NCBI GenBank assembly: GCA_021372245.1
Contig: JAJFUV010000235.1
Location: 1-64,000, forward strand
Source: Terriglobales bacterium
GTDB taxonomy: Bacteria > Acidobacteriota > Terriglobia > Bryobacterales > Bryobacteraceae
DNA: 64,000 bases
Direction of reading: 5' to 3'
A program made the translations under genes and the position numbers. Positions 25,937 to 34,699 of the stretch are shown here, in pieces (position 1 is the stretch's first letter; each line of letters opens with the position of its first letter). Below the pieces are notes generated by a model. The model searched no databases. It was given only the letters and a program-made list of their open reading frames with translations, and was not told the DNA's origin.

Positions 25937-26675
25937 AGACGAAATGGAACAGCTTCTTCAGATCTTCCCACGCTTCGCGCTTGGCGTTCTGATTGTATGG
26001 CCGCAGCAGGTAGGATGGGTGGTAGGTCACCATCACGGGAATGTCGCGCCACTTGAACCATTTCCCGCGCATTGCAGTGACGCCTTCCTTGCGGTTCAGC
26101 AGCGCTTTGGCCGCCGTGCCTCCCAAGGCGCAGATGGCCTTCGGCCGGATGGCCGCGATCTGGCGGAACATGAACGGGCCGCAGGTTTCCATCTCTTCGG
26201 GTAGCGGGGTGCGGTTTCCCGGCGGACGGCACTTGACCACGTTGCAGATGTAAACGTCCTTGCGTTGGAGCGGGATGCCCTCCTTGCGCGCCGTGTTTTC
26301 GATCATCTGCGTGAGCAACTGTCCCGCCCGGCCCACGAACGGAATGCCCTGTTCGTCCTCGTCCGCGCCCGGTCCTTCTCCGACGAACACGATCTGCGCA
26401 TGCTCGCTGCCCACGCCGAACACGAGTTTGTGCCGGCCCGCGCCCAAGCCGCAGCGGTGACAGTCGCCGATGTCCGCGCTGATTTGCGCCAATGTCTCCG
26501 TGCCCGGTGCGGGCGCTTCCTCAGATAGGGTTGGCGGCGGCTCCACCGGCGTCTCAACTGTTGCAGGAACTGGTACTTCGGCTGGCGCGGGTGCCGCGCC
26601 CTCACGGCGGTAGATGGATTTCACGCCCAGGTCCTGATAGAAGCTCAGATACTGCCGCAATTGATCGCGGTTCAT
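25929..26675 (-). CDS. udg: Family 4 iron-sulfur uracil-DNA glycosylase
   Basis: A 248-residue repair enzyme that excises uracil from DNA. Motif A is [20 protein letters not shown], and motif B-like is TYHPSYLL. The four [4Fe-4S] ligands of family 4 are visible as Cys72-x2-Cys75 (DCHRCGLG) with Cys149 (VVKCRPP) and Cys165 (METCGPF). An extra N-terminal region of about 65 residues, with a Pro/Ala/Glu-rich linker (about 25-60), precedes the catalytic core; its opening ([17 protein letters not shown]) resembles a small helix sometimes tied to DNA polymerase-related proteins. It overlaps coaBC by 4 bp. Confidence 0.93.
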   Translation of the reverse strand: MNRDQLRQYLSFYQDLGVKSIYRREGAAPAPAEVPVPATVETPVEPPPTLSEEAPAPGTETLAQISADIGDCHRCGLGAGRHKLVFGVGSEHAQIVFVGEGPGADEDEQGIPFVGRAGQLLTQMIENTARKEGIPLQRKDVYICNVVKCRPPGNRTPLPEEMETCGPFMFRQIAAIRPKAICALGGTAAKALLNRKEGVTAMRGKWFKWRDIPVMVTYHPSYLLRPYNQNAKREAWEDLKKLFHFVYD

Positions 26676-27886
26676 TGCGCGGAGTGCAGCGCCAGGCGCA
26701 GCTTGATGATCTCGTCCAGGATCTGGTCGGCGATCTCGCGCTTGGAGGCTCGCGGAAGCTCGACCATCTCGCCGGTGGACATCACCAGGACCACTTCGTT
26801 CGTATCGGAATCGAAGCCCACGCCGTCCTGGCTCACCAGGTTTCCGACGACCATGTCGCAGTTCTTGCTCTTGAGCTTGCGCCGCGATTCCTCCACGAGG
26901 CGTTCGGTTTCGGCGGCGAAGCCCACCAGCAGCCGGTCGCCCTTCCTGCGGCCCACTTCGGCGAGGATGTCGGGTGTGGGATCCAGGTCCAGCGAGAGCC
27001 GGGCGGCCGTCTTCTTCACCTTCTGGTCCGGAATCCGCGCCAGGTGATAGTCGGCCACTGCGGCGGCCTTGATGATGATGGTGGCGGGATCGAGATTCTC
27101 GATGACCGCGTCGTGCATCTCGACGGCCGTGGTCACCTTAACAAGCTTCACGCCGTTCGGCCGGGCCAAATGCGTGGGGCCGGACACCAGCACCACGTTC
27201 GCGCCGCGCGCCGCCGCGGCTTCGGCCAGCGCATAGCCCATCTTGCCGCTGGAACGATTCGAGATGTACCGGACTGGGTCGAGGGGTTCCTGCGTTGGGC
27301 CGGCCGTAACCAGCACCGTTTCTCCTTCCAGGTCCTTGCGCTGATTGAGCAGCCGCATGGCCGCTTCGGCGATGGTTTCCGGATCGGCCAGCCGCCCCGG
27401 ACCGATCATGCCGCACGCCAGCGGGCCCTCTTCCGGTTCCACCACCGCGTGCCCACGCATGCGCAGGATTTCGAGATTGGCCACCGTCGCCGGATGCTGC
27501 CACATGTGCGTGTTCATGGCGGGAGCCAGCAGAACGCGGCCGGTGAAGGCCAGATACAAGGTGGTCAGAAAGTCGTCGGCGATGCCGTGCGCGAACTTGG
27601 CCAGCAAGTTGGCCGTTGCGGGAGCCACCACGAGCAGTGAGTTCGCCTCAGCCACGCCGATGTGCTCGACGGCGCTCGACAGCGTCTCATCGCCGGTCGC
27701 GGAGGAGAACATGCCGGTGATGACCTTCTTGCCCGTGAGCGCGGCGAACGTGAGCGGTTTGACGAATTCCTGCGCGGCCGCGGTCATGACGACCTGGACG
27801 CTGGCCCCGCGCTGAGCGAGCGCGCGAGCCAATTCAGCGGCCTTGTAGGCCGCGATGCCGCCGCCCACGCCGAGTACGACGTTCAT
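26672..27886 (-). CDS. coaBC: Bifunctional phosphopantothenoylcysteine decarboxylase / phosphopantothenate-cysteine ligase
   Basis: A 404-residue bifunctional coenzyme A enzyme. The N-terminal flavin decarboxylase half (CoaC) has GVGGGIAAYKAAELAR and the PAMNTHMW substrate clamp. The C-terminal ligase half (CoaB) has VTAGPTQEPLDPVRYISN, NRSSGKMGYALAEAA and the conserved Lys region near KVKKTAAR. It lies 3 nt after rpoZ and overlaps udg by 4 bp. rpoZ-coaBC adjacency is conserved across many bacteria. Confidence 0.96.
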   Translation of the reverse strand: MNVVLGVGGGIAAYKAAELARALAQRGASVQVVMTAAAQEFVKPLTFAALTGKKVITGMFSSATGDETLSSAVEHIGVAEANSLLVVAPATANLLAKFAHGIADDFLTTLYLAFTGRVLLAPAMNTHMWQHPATVANLEILRMRGHAVVEPEEGPLACGMIGPGRLADPETIAEAAMRLLNQRKDLEGETVLVTAGPTQEPLDPVRYISNRSSGKMGYALAEAAAARGANVVLVSGPTHLARPNGVKLVKVTTAVEMHDAVIENLDPATIIIKAAAVADYHLARIPDQKVKKTAARLSLDLDPTPDILAEVGRRKGDRLLVGFAAETERLVEESRRKLKSKNCDMVVGNLVSQDGVGFDSDTNEVVLVMSTGEMVELPRASKREIADQILDEIIKLRLALHSAQ

Positions 27887-27889
27887 GGC

Positions 27890-28141
27890 TCAGAGAGTTT
27901 CTTCCTGGCTTTTCTCCACCTCGGCTTCTTTGCCCAGGTCCTCGTACTTGACCAGACCACGGCGAACTTCTTCCATGGCCGACACGGTGGGTTTCCTCGA
28001 CGTCGTGGGCAGATAGGAGCGCGCTCCGCCCTGCAATTGCCGCGCGCGCTTGGCGGCTACGATGATGAAACGGTAAGTGCTCGCCTCGTCATCGTCCGGA
28101 ATTACGTTCTTGTTGTTGCTTCTCAGGATCTTGTCGGACAT
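27890..28141 (-). CDS. rpoZ: RNA polymerase omega subunit
   Basis: An 83-residue subunit that helps fold beta' and stabilise RNA polymerase. The conserved core is YRFIIVAAKRARQLQGGAR followed by the acidic C-terminal tail. Its position between gmk and coaBC is the standard arrangement. The gap to gmk is 11 nt. Confidence 0.92.
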   Translation of the reverse strand: MSDKILRSNNKNVIPDDDEASTYRFIIVAAKRARQLQGGARSYLPTTSRKPTVSAMEEVRRGLVKYEDLGKEAEVEKSQEETL

Positions 28142-28152
28142 ACGTTAATGGC

Positions 28153-28761
28153 CTAGGCCTCGAAACTTGCCAGGATGGGTCGTATTTCGTCCTCCATCCG
28201 GCAGCGGCGAATTCGCTCCGCTTTTACGATGGCGGCCAGGGTGTCGGCTGCAGCGCCGACCTCCCGGTTCACCACGATGTAATCGTACGCAGCGTAGTTC
28301 CGGATTTCCTTCGCGGCCTCCCGCAAGCGCCGCTCAATCACCTGCTCGGAGTCTTCCGAGCGCGCGCGCAAACGCTCCTCCAATATCTCGCGGGATGGTG
28401 CCAGGATGAAGATGCTTACGGCATCCGGGATCTTACCCCTTAATTGTCGCGCACCCTGGACGTCAATGTCGAGCACCAGATCCTCGCCTTTTTCCCGTGC
28501 CCCGTCAAGTTCCGACCGGTGCGTCCCGTAGTAGTTGCCGAAAACCTCGGCGTACTCCAGGAACTCGTCGCGCGCGATGGCGGCCTCGAACTCTTCCCGG
28601 CTGATGTAGCGGTAGCTTTCGCCGGACTTTTCCTGTCCGCGCGGCTCGCGCGTGGTGTAGGAAACCGAGAAGTGGAGGCGCGGCACCATTTCCATGAGCC
28701 GTGCTACCAGCGTCGACTTGCCGGAGCCCGAAGGGGCGGAGATGATGAATACGGTTGTCAT
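28153..28761 (-). CDS. gmk: Guanylate kinase
   Basis: A 202-residue kinase making GDP from GMP. It has a P-loop ISAPSGSGKSTLV (8-20), the GMP-binding region SVSYTTREPRGQEKSGESYR and LDIDVQGARQLR. It overlaps yicC by 4 bp (ATGA) and precedes rpoZ, the typical gmk-rpoZ order. Confidence 0.96.
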   Translation of the reverse strand: MTTVFIISAPSGSGKSTLVARLMEMVPRLHFSVSYTTREPRGQEKSGESYRYISREEFEAAIARDEFLEYAEVFGNYYGTHRSELDGAREKGEDLVLDIDVQGARQLRGKIPDAVSIFILAPSREILEERLRARSEDSEQVIERRLREAAKEIRNYAAYDYIVVNREVGAAADTLAAIVKAERIRRCRMEDEIRPILASFEA

Positions 28762-29666
28762 TCGAGATTCAGCGACTGTTCCCTGATCTTTTCGATGTCC
28801 GCCTTGGCCGCCAGCGCCAGTTCGGTGACCCGCAGCCCCGTATCGCCTATGCCGGACGTCTTCGACAGGATCGTGTTGGCCTCGCGGTTCATCTCCTGCA
28901 GCAGGAAATCCAGCTTCTTGCCGGCCTCACCGCCTTCCGCGAGCAGGGCGTCAAGCTGGCTGGTATGGATCTTCAGGCGCGCCACCTCTTCGCCGATGTC
29001 GCTGCGGTCGGCGAGCAGTGCGGCCTCCTGCGCGAGCCGCTGCGGCTCGATGGCCGTGCCCTTGAGCAGCTCGGCCAGCCGCTCTTCCATGCGCGCCTGA
29101 AACGCGGGCATCGCGTTCGCGCGTATCGTTTCGAGTTCTCCGGCGATGGCGCCGAGCGACGCTATGCGCTCCCGCAGGACCACGGCAAGGTCGCGGCCTT
29201 CGCGTTCGCGAAACGCGTTCAGTATACGCAGCGCCTCGGTGAGCGACTCCTCGGCGTCGGCGGCGATCAGTTCGTCGTCGTGCTCGCCGGCCGTCTCGGC
29301 GAACATTCCCGGGACGCGTAGGGCGAAATTCAAGTCCGGCTCGCCGCTCAGGCCGTGCTTCTGTTTGGCCGCCTGGAACGCCGCCACGTAGGCGTCGAGC
29401 AGGGCGGTGTTGAGCGACGGCAGGTCTTCGGTGCGAATCGGCGTGAAGCCCATGGTCACTTGCAGGTAGCCGCGCGAGACATGGCGCTTCACCGCCTCCC
29501 GCAGGCGGGCCTCGCACGGTTCCAGCGCCGCGGGCAGGTGGATATGCAGGTCCAGCCCCCGGTGATTGAGGCTTTTCATGTTCACCGTGAATTCGCCGCG
29601 CGGCGTCGTCTTGCGTACGCGCGCGAATCCGGTCATGCTGCGCAGTGGCTTTCCAGGAGCGCTCAT
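28758..29666 (-). CDS. yicC: YicC-family endoribonuclease
   Basis: A 302-residue member of the YicC family, whose characterised members are RNases involved in stress survival and small-RNA turnover. It has the hallmark N-terminus RSMTGFARV and the C-terminal signature KKLDFLLQEMNREANTILSK. It is coupled by 4-bp overlaps to the upstream ABC transporter gene and the downstream gmk. yicC-gmk adjacency is widely conserved. Confidence 0.94.
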   Translation of the reverse strand: MSAPGKPLRSMTGFARVRKTTPRGEFTVNMKSLNHRGLDLHIHLPAALEPCEARLREAVKRHVSRGYLQVTMGFTPIRTEDLPSLNTALLDAYVAAFQAAKQKHGLSGEPDLNFALRVPGMFAETAGEHDDELIAADAEESLTEALRILNAFREREGRDLAVVLRERIASLGAIAGELETIRANAMPAFQARMEERLAELLKGTAIEPQRLAQEAALLADRSDIGEEVARLKIHTSQLDALLAEGGEAGKKLDFLLQEMNREANTILSKTSGIGDTGLRVTELALAAKADIEKIREQSLNLE

Positions 29667-31492
29667 GGATTCTCCAGCGGGTCTGCCTCCAGGAACTGCA
29701 GTTCGTGCAGCCGTTGATAGATACCGCCACCGTCGACCAGTTCGTCGTGGGTGCCGGTCTCACTGATACGGCCGCGGTCGAGTACCACGATCCTATCGGC
29801 CCGGCGGACTGTGGACAAGCGGTGCGCGATTACGATCACGGTGCGGTTGGCCATCAGGTTGCTCAACGCGTCCTGAACCAGCAACTCCGACTCGCTGTCC
29901 AGATGCGAAGTGGCCTCGTCCAGTATCAGGATGGGCGCGTTCTTCAGCAAGGCGCGGGCGATGGCGATGCGCTGCCGCTGTCCGCCGCTCAGCTTCACGC
30001 CGCGTTCTCCGATGACGGTCCCGTAACCCTCGGGCAGCCTATCGATGAATTCCTCCGCCAGCGCATTGCGCGCCGCCTCGCGCACTTCCACATCCGTGGC
30101 CGTGCGGCGTCCGTAGCGGATATTGTTAACCACCGAGGTGTTGAACAGGAACGGGTCCTGCGCCACGATGCCGATTTGGGCGCGCAGGGAGGCCAGCTCG
30201 ACGTCGCGCAGATCCAGGCCGTCGATGAACACCGCCCCCTCGCTAACGTCGTAGAAACGCGGCACCAGGTTGGCGAGAGTGGTCTTGCCGCCGCCGCTCG
30301 GTCCCACCAGTGCCACCACTTCTCCTGCCCTCACTTCCATGTCGATCCCGCGCAGCGCGAATCCGTTCGGCGAAGTCGGGTAGCGGAAGCTGACATGTTT
30401 GAACGAGATACCCTCGTGGAACTTCTCCACGCGCCGCGCGCCGGGTTTCCCACCCACCACTTCCACGCGGTCCAGGTACTCAAACACCTTCTGCGACGCG
30501 CCCAGCGCCTGCTGGAAAATGTTGTGAATGCCCGTGAGCCGCTTCACCGGCTCATACAGCATCAGCAGTGCGATGACGAAGCTGCTGAACTCGCCCGCCG
30601 TCATCGAGCCGGTCTTGATCTGTGTACGCGCGTAGGTGAGCAGGCCAACAATTGTAATGGCGCCGAACAGCTCGATGAGCGGACTGGCTATGGCTTGTTG
30701 CGCCACGTAACGCAGGCTGCTCGATCTGAGCCGCTTCGCCACCTCGCGAAAACGCCTCGATTCGAACTCCTCGGCGCCGAACGATTTCACTACCTGCTGC
30801 CCGCTCAGTGCCTCCTGCAACACCTGCGTGAGGTCGGCGGTGTCGTCCTGCGCGCGGCGCGTGGTGCGCCGGATGCGCTTGCCGATGCGCACCGTGGGGA
30901 TCAGAACGAAGGGCAGTAGCGTCAGACTGACCAGCGCCAGCTTCCAGTCCCTCTGCAACACCACACAGAGCAGCGCCACGACGGTGAAGGACTGCCGCAG
31001 CCAGTCGGCCAGCATGTTCGAGGTGGCCACCTGGATCTTGTCGACGTCGTTCATGATCGACGACATCAGCTTTGCCGTCGAGTGCGTCTCAAAAAACTGC
31101 GCATCCTGGCGGACTACCTTTTCAAAGACCTTCTGACGCAGGTTGGTCACTGCCGAAAGCCCGACGTAGTTCACCAGGTAGGTGCCCAAATACTCGGAAA
31201 CGCCCTTGACCAGGAACACCACCAGAATGCCGTAGGCCACCATGGTCCAGATGTTGTGGATCGCGGACGGAACCAAGTGGTTCAGGTAAACCTGCTTGCC
31301 GACGACCGGCAGGGTAATCAGCAGCACCGGCGCTTCGGCGGAGGCCGGGTTGAGTACGCGGTCGAACACCGGGCCGATCAGGAGCGCGACCATGGCTTGA
31401 GCAGCGCCCACGCAACCCATCAGGAACACGCTGGCGATGAGCGGCGCCCAGTAGGGCCGGACGTAGCGCAACAGACGCGTCATCTCTTTCAT
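29663..31492 (-). CDS. MsbA-like ABC exporter (fused membrane and ATPase domains)
   Basis: A 609-residue half-transporter. Six transmembrane segments span about residues 15-300, followed by a nucleotide-binding domain with Walker A GPSGGGKTTLA, signature LSGGQRQRI, Walker B ILILDEATSHLD and the switch His in VIAHRLST. Size and context (next to a GT9 transferase and a YcaR/Trm112-like zinc protein, an arrangement reminiscent of msbA-lpxK-ycaR) suggest flipping of a lipid A-type or glycolipid precursor across the inner membrane. It overlaps its neighbours by 4 bp on both sides. Family certain, substrate inferred. Confidence 0.93.
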   Translation of the reverse strand: MKEMTRLLRYVRPYWAPLIASVFLMGCVGAAQAMVALLIGPVFDRVLNPASAEAPVLLITLPVVGKQVYLNHLVPSAIHNIWTMVAYGILVVFLVKGVSEYLGTYLVNYVGLSAVTNLRQKVFEKVVRQDAQFFETHSTAKLMSSIMNDVDKIQVATSNMLADWLRQSFTVVALLCVVLQRDWKLALVSLTLLPFVLIPTVRIGKRIRRTTRRAQDDTADLTQVLQEALSGQQVVKSFGAEEFESRRFREVAKRLRSSSLRYVAQQAIASPLIELFGAITIVGLLTYARTQIKTGSMTAGEFSSFVIALLMLYEPVKRLTGIHNIFQQALGASQKVFEYLDRVEVVGGKPGARRVEKFHEGISFKHVSFRYPTSPNGFALRGIDMEVRAGEVVALVGPSGGGKTTLANLVPRFYDVSEGAVFIDGLDLRDVELASLRAQIGIVAQDPFLFNTSVVNNIRYGRRTATDVEVREAARNALAEEFIDRLPEGYGTVIGERGVKLSGGQRQRIAIARALLKNAPILILDEATSHLDSESELLVQDALSNLMANRTVIVIAHRLSTVRRADRIVVLDRGRISETGTHDELVDGGGIYQRLHELQFLEADPLENP

Positions 31493-32400
31493 GCCGCCAC
31501 CTTGAGCCGTTCAAGTGCCGCGAGCGCCTCTTCGACCTTCACCTGTCCGATTGCGGGCCCGGCCGCCATGACCTGCGCCGGGGTCTTCCAGGGAGCCCAG
31601 ATCGCCGGGTCTGACGTTCCGAAAATAACCAGCAGCGGCACTCCGAATGCTGCCGCCATATGCGCCGGTCCGCTGTCGTTTCCTACAAACAGCGACGCCG
31701 GCGCGAGCAGGGATTTTACCTCAGCGAGCGGAGCCCCGGCCACGCAGCGCCACGCGCTAAAGGGTGTGAAATCGTCCCCACTGCCGCCGATGAACACAGG
31801 CTCCAGCCGCCAGATGTCTTCGATCCGGCGCGCCAGCTCGGCAAATCGCTCCCCCGGCCAGGCCTTGCCTGGCTCAGAGGCAAACGGATGGATCACGGCA
31901 TATGGGTGTGAGGCGGGACGTTTTTCCGCGAACAACTGTGCTCGCGGAATATCTATCTTCGGCACCCCTAGCCAGAACATCGCGGAAGCCAGGTGTTCGG
32001 CCGTATGCACGGTGCGTTCTTCGCCCAGAATTTCCTGTGCGCGCGGGATTCGCAGGTTGTAGATCCACGCCCCGCGATGATGTGCGAAACCGGCCCGCCA
32101 GCGCGCGCCGCTCAAGGCCGTAAGCGCCATGCTGCGCGTCCCGCCGTGCAGGTTCAGGCACAATGCCGCCCGCCAGGCACGCACGGAGCGCACCGCCGGA
32201 TCCATGATGCAGTCGACGTTCGGATTGCCTTCGAACACGCCGGCGAAACGTTTCTCCACCACTACCGCCAGGCGCAGATCCGGACGCGCGCGTTTGAGCA
32301 CTTCAATGGCGGGCGTGGTCAGCACGCAGTCCCCCAACGATCGCAAGCGGACAATGACCACCCGCGCCCCATCCGGCAACCGGTCGAGCAGGCCTGGCAT
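31489..32400 (-). CDS. Glycosyltransferase family 9 (heptosyltransferase-like)
   Basis: A 303-residue GT-B transferase of the ADP-heptose:LPS heptosyltransferase type, building the LPS or glycolipid core on the cytoplasmic face. Signatures are VVIVRLRSLGDCVLTTPA near the N-terminus, ALCLNLHGGTRS, and the nucleotide-sugar site LFVGNDSGPAHMAAAFGVP with FGTSDPAIW. It overlaps the MsbA-like exporter gene by 4 bp, supporting a role in the same envelope lipid pathway. Confidence 0.92.
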   Translation of the reverse strand: MPGLLDRLPDGARVVIVRLRSLGDCVLTTPAIEVLKRARPDLRLAVVVEKRFAGVFEGNPNVDCIMDPAVRSVRAWRAALCLNLHGGTRSMALTALSGARWRAGFAHHRGAWIYNLRIPRAQEILGEERTVHTAEHLASAMFWLGVPKIDIPRAQLFAEKRPASHPYAVIHPFASEPGKAWPGERFAELARRIEDIWRLEPVFIGGSGDDFTPFSAWRCVAGAPLAEVKSLLAPASLFVGNDSGPAHMAAAFGVPLLVIFGTSDPAIWAPWKTPAQVMAAGPAIGQVKVEEALAALERLKVAA

Positions 32401-32413
32401 CGCGCGACGAGTT

Positions 32414-32584
32414 TCACTCCTCGATCCGCGCTTCGTCGATCAGCATCACGGGGATGTCGTCGCGGATCGGATAAACGCGCTTACACTGCTGGCATTTCAA
32501 ACCGGTCCCATCCGGCTTGAGTTCCACAGGCGCCTTGCAGAGCGGGCACACAAGAATTTCGAGCAGTTCTTTGCTGATGGCCAT
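32414..32584 (-). CDS. YcaR/Trm112-like zinc-binding protein
   Basis: A 56-residue protein beginning MAISKELLEILVCPLCKAPV. Two CxxC pairs (Cys13/Cys16 and Cys31/Cys34) form the Trm112-type zinc site, ending with YPIRDDIPVMLIDEAR. A GGAG site lies 6 nt before the ATG. In Gram-negatives, homologues (YcaR) sit beside lipid A and Kdo genes, as here beside GT9 and the MsbA-like gene. A longer in-frame reading upstream is not supported. Confidence 0.9.
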   Translation of the reverse strand: MAISKELLEILVCPLCKAPVELKPDGTGLKCQQCKRVYPIRDDIPVMLIDEARIEE

Positions 32585-32643
32585 GGCAGTCTCCAGTGTA
32601 CTTCGCGCGCGCAGAAGCCGCGAGGCCCGTGCGCGTCCGTTAT

Positions 32644-33303
32644 TCAGCATCTCATCTCCGCTCGGGCCTTGGCGATGACCTCCAAATACTGCTTCGCTTT
32701 TGCTTCGATTTGGTCGTAGCGGTCTTCCTTGATGCTCTTGGCATCCACCAGTTCGCCGCCCACGGCTACCGCGCAGGCGCCCGCCTTCAGAAAATCGCCC
32801 GCTGTTTCCAGGTTCACTCCGCCGGTCGGAACCATCTCGATCTGCGGGAAGGGGCCCTTCAATGCCTTGATGTACTTCGGGCCGCCGACGTTCCCGGCTG
32901 GAAAGATCTTGACGATATCCGCGCCGGCTTCCCATGCGGTCAGGACTTCAGTTGGTGTGAGCGCACCCGGCATGATCACCTTCGAATAGCGCCGGGCCAT
33001 TTCGATGGTGGACGGACGCAGACTCGGCGTCACGAAGAACTCCGCGCCGGCCAGCATGCAGGCCCGCGCCGTCTCCGGGTCCAGGACCGTCCCGGCACCC
33101 AGGACCAGCTTGTCGCCAAACGCATCGGCCACTTTTTCGAGCGCCCGGATGGCGCCCGGTACCGTCATCGTGATCTCGGCGGCCCGGATGCCTCCCCGGT
33201 AGATGGCATCCACAGCCTTGACGGCGCTTTCGGCGCTGCTGGTGCGAACCACCGGTACAATGCCAATGTCCTTGATAAAAGAGAGGATCGTCTGCTTGTC
33301 CAT
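32644..33303 (-). CDS. eda: 2-keto-3-deoxy-6-phosphogluconate (KDPG/KHG) aldolase
   Basis: A 219-residue class I aldolase splitting KDPG into pyruvate and glyceraldehyde 3-phosphate. Motifs are GIVPVVRTSSAESA, the catalytic Glu in AAEITMTVPGA, LGAGTVLDPE, the Schiff-base Lys in IVKIFPAGNVGGP and the phosphate loop PTGGVNLETA. It is the first gene of the minus-strand housekeeping cluster, 59 bp upstream of the YcaR/Trm112-like gene, so it may be transcribed separately. It is divergent from the 5'-nucleotidase gene. Confidence 0.93.
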   Translation of the reverse strand: MDKQTILSFIKDIGIVPVVRTSSAESAVKAVDAIYRGGIRAAEITMTVPGAIRALEKVADAFGDKLVLGAGTVLDPETARACMLAGAEFFVTPSLRPSTIEMARRYSKVIMPGALTPTEVLTAWEAGADIVKIFPAGNVGGPKYIKALKGPFPQIEMVPTGGVNLETAGDFLKAGACAVAVGGELVDAKSIKEDRYDQIEAKAKQYLEVIAKARAEMRC

Positions 33304-33309
33304 GTCTCT

Positions 33310-33339
33310 TTGATTCTATCAAGCCCAGCCTCGTATACT
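33310..33339 (+). promoter_or_regulatory. Sigma-70-type promoter for the 5'-nucleotidase gene
   Basis: TTGATT (33310-33315), 18-nt spacer and TATACT (33334-33339) in the 51-bp divergent gap. The ATG is only 15 nt past the -10 box and has no Shine-Dalgarno, implying a leader shorter than about 10 nt. Confidence 0.5.
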
Positions 33340-33354
33340 CTTGTCTTCAACCCT

Positions 33355-34695
33355 ATGCGCAAGTTAAATCCCGGTACCCGCTTCGCCGCCTTCCTGCTGG
33401 CCGTCTGCTTTTCGGTCGGCATGGCGCGGGCGGAAATCCGCCAGCTCACCATCCTGCACACCAACGATCTGCACGCGCGCCTGCTGCCGCTCGACAACGG
33501 CCGGGGCGGTTTTGCGCGTCTGGCCACGGCGCTCGAACGCGAACGGCGCGCCTCGGAAGCCTGCTTGATCCTGAACGCGGGCGACCTGGTGCAGGGCAGC
33601 CCGGTGTCCACCATCTTCCACGGCGTGCCGATCTACGAGATCGCCAACCTGTTCGGCTTCGATGCCGCTACGCTCGGCAACCACGAGTTCGACTACGGCT
33701 GGCAAACCATACCGAAATTTCTGAAGACGGCGCGCTACCCGGTGGTGGTTTCGAATCTCGTGGATGGGGAGGGGAAGCGCATGACCGACAAGCCCTACGT
33801 GATCCTCAAAGTGCGCGGGTTGCGCGTCGGTGTGATCGGCGCGCTCACTGGGGATCTGCCCTCTCTCACGACGCCGAAGACGCGCGGAGACTGGCGGATT
33901 CTTCCGGTGGTGGAAACCGTGCGGCGCTACATCGCCGAGGTGCGTCCCCAGGCCGATCTGGTCGTGCTGCTCTCGCACCTGAGCCCGGCCGAGGAGACCC
34001 AGGCGCTGGAACAACTCGACCAGGTGAGCGTTATTGTCAGCGGTCACGCGCATAGGGGACTGGCCGCCCCCATCCCCTTTCAGGACCGCGTGCTGGTGCG
34101 CGTCAGCGCCTACGGCGGCGAGTTCGGCCGCCTGGACCTCAAGGTCGACACCAAGGCAAAGAAGATGGTTTCCTACACCCACAAGCGCATCCCGGTGGAC
34201 GCGAGCATCGCTCCGAATGAGGCCGTCTCCGGGCTGATTGCGAAGTGGGAAGCCGAGGTCGCCAAAGTGGTGGACGTGCCCATCGGCGAGGCCGCCAAGG
34301 AGTTTCCGCGGCCCGAGGTCCGGGCGTTAATGGAACGCGCCATGGCCGAGATGACAGGCTCACGTTTCGCATTCATCAACCAGGGCGGTGTGCGCGACGC
34401 GCTGCCCAAGGGACGCCTGATGGCGCGCCACGTCTGGAACGTCATGCCTTTCGACAACAAAGTCGTCGTGGGCACCTTCAAGGGCCGCCAGTTGCCGGAA
34501 GCGGTGACGCGCGGGCGCAAGGTGGATCCCGACGCCGACTACCGCTTCGTCACCAGCGATTTCAACGCGGCCAACCAGAATGCCCCCGGCGGTTTCGGTA
34601 CAACCGGTTTGGTGTTCCGGGAAGAGGGCGGGCTGCTGCGCGACCTCTTCATAGACTGGATCAAGCAGCAGAAGATGCTGAAGGCGGCCGACTAG
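33355..34695 (+). CDS. Exported 5'-nucleotidase / metallophosphatase (UshA family)
   Basis: A 446-residue periplasmic enzyme. A signal peptide (FAAFLLAVCFSVGMARA) follows the ATG. The binuclear metal centre motifs are in order: TNDLHAR, NAGDLVQGSP, LGNHEFDYG, LLSHLS and SGHAHRG. The C-terminal nucleoside-binding domain carries NQGGVRDAL and NVMPFDNKVV. It probably hydrolyses extracellular nucleotides or UDP-sugars, scavenging phosphate and nucleosides. The next gene on the other strand converges with a 4-bp gap. Specific substrate not determinable. Confidence 0.93.
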   Translation: MRKLNPGTRFAAFLLAVCFSVGMARAEIRQLTILHTNDLHARLLPLDNGRGGFARLATALERERRASEACLILNAGDLVQGSPVSTIFHGVPIYEIANLFGFDAATLGNHEFDYGWQTIPKFLKTARYPVVVSNLVDGEGKRMTDKPYVILKVRGLRVGVIGALTGDLPSLTTPKTRGDWRILPVVETVRRYIAEVRPQADLVVLLSHLSPAEETQALEQLDQVSVIVSGHAHRGLAAPIPFQDRVLVRVSAYGGEFGRLDLKVDTKAKKMVSYTHKRIPVDASIAPNEAVSGLIAKWEAEVAKVVDVPIGEAAKEFPRPEVRALMERAMAEMTGSRFAFINQGGVRDALPKGRLMARHVWNVMPFDNKVVVGTFKGRQLPEAVTRGRKVDPDADYRFVTSDFNAANQNAPGGFGTTGLVFREEGGLLRDLFIDWIKQQKMLKAAD

Positions 34696-34699
34696 CCTG

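Noticed and set aside
32596..33354. An N-terminal extension of about 250 residues on the 5'-nucleotidase
   Set aside because: It is antisense to the KDPG aldolase; the signal peptide starts at 33355.
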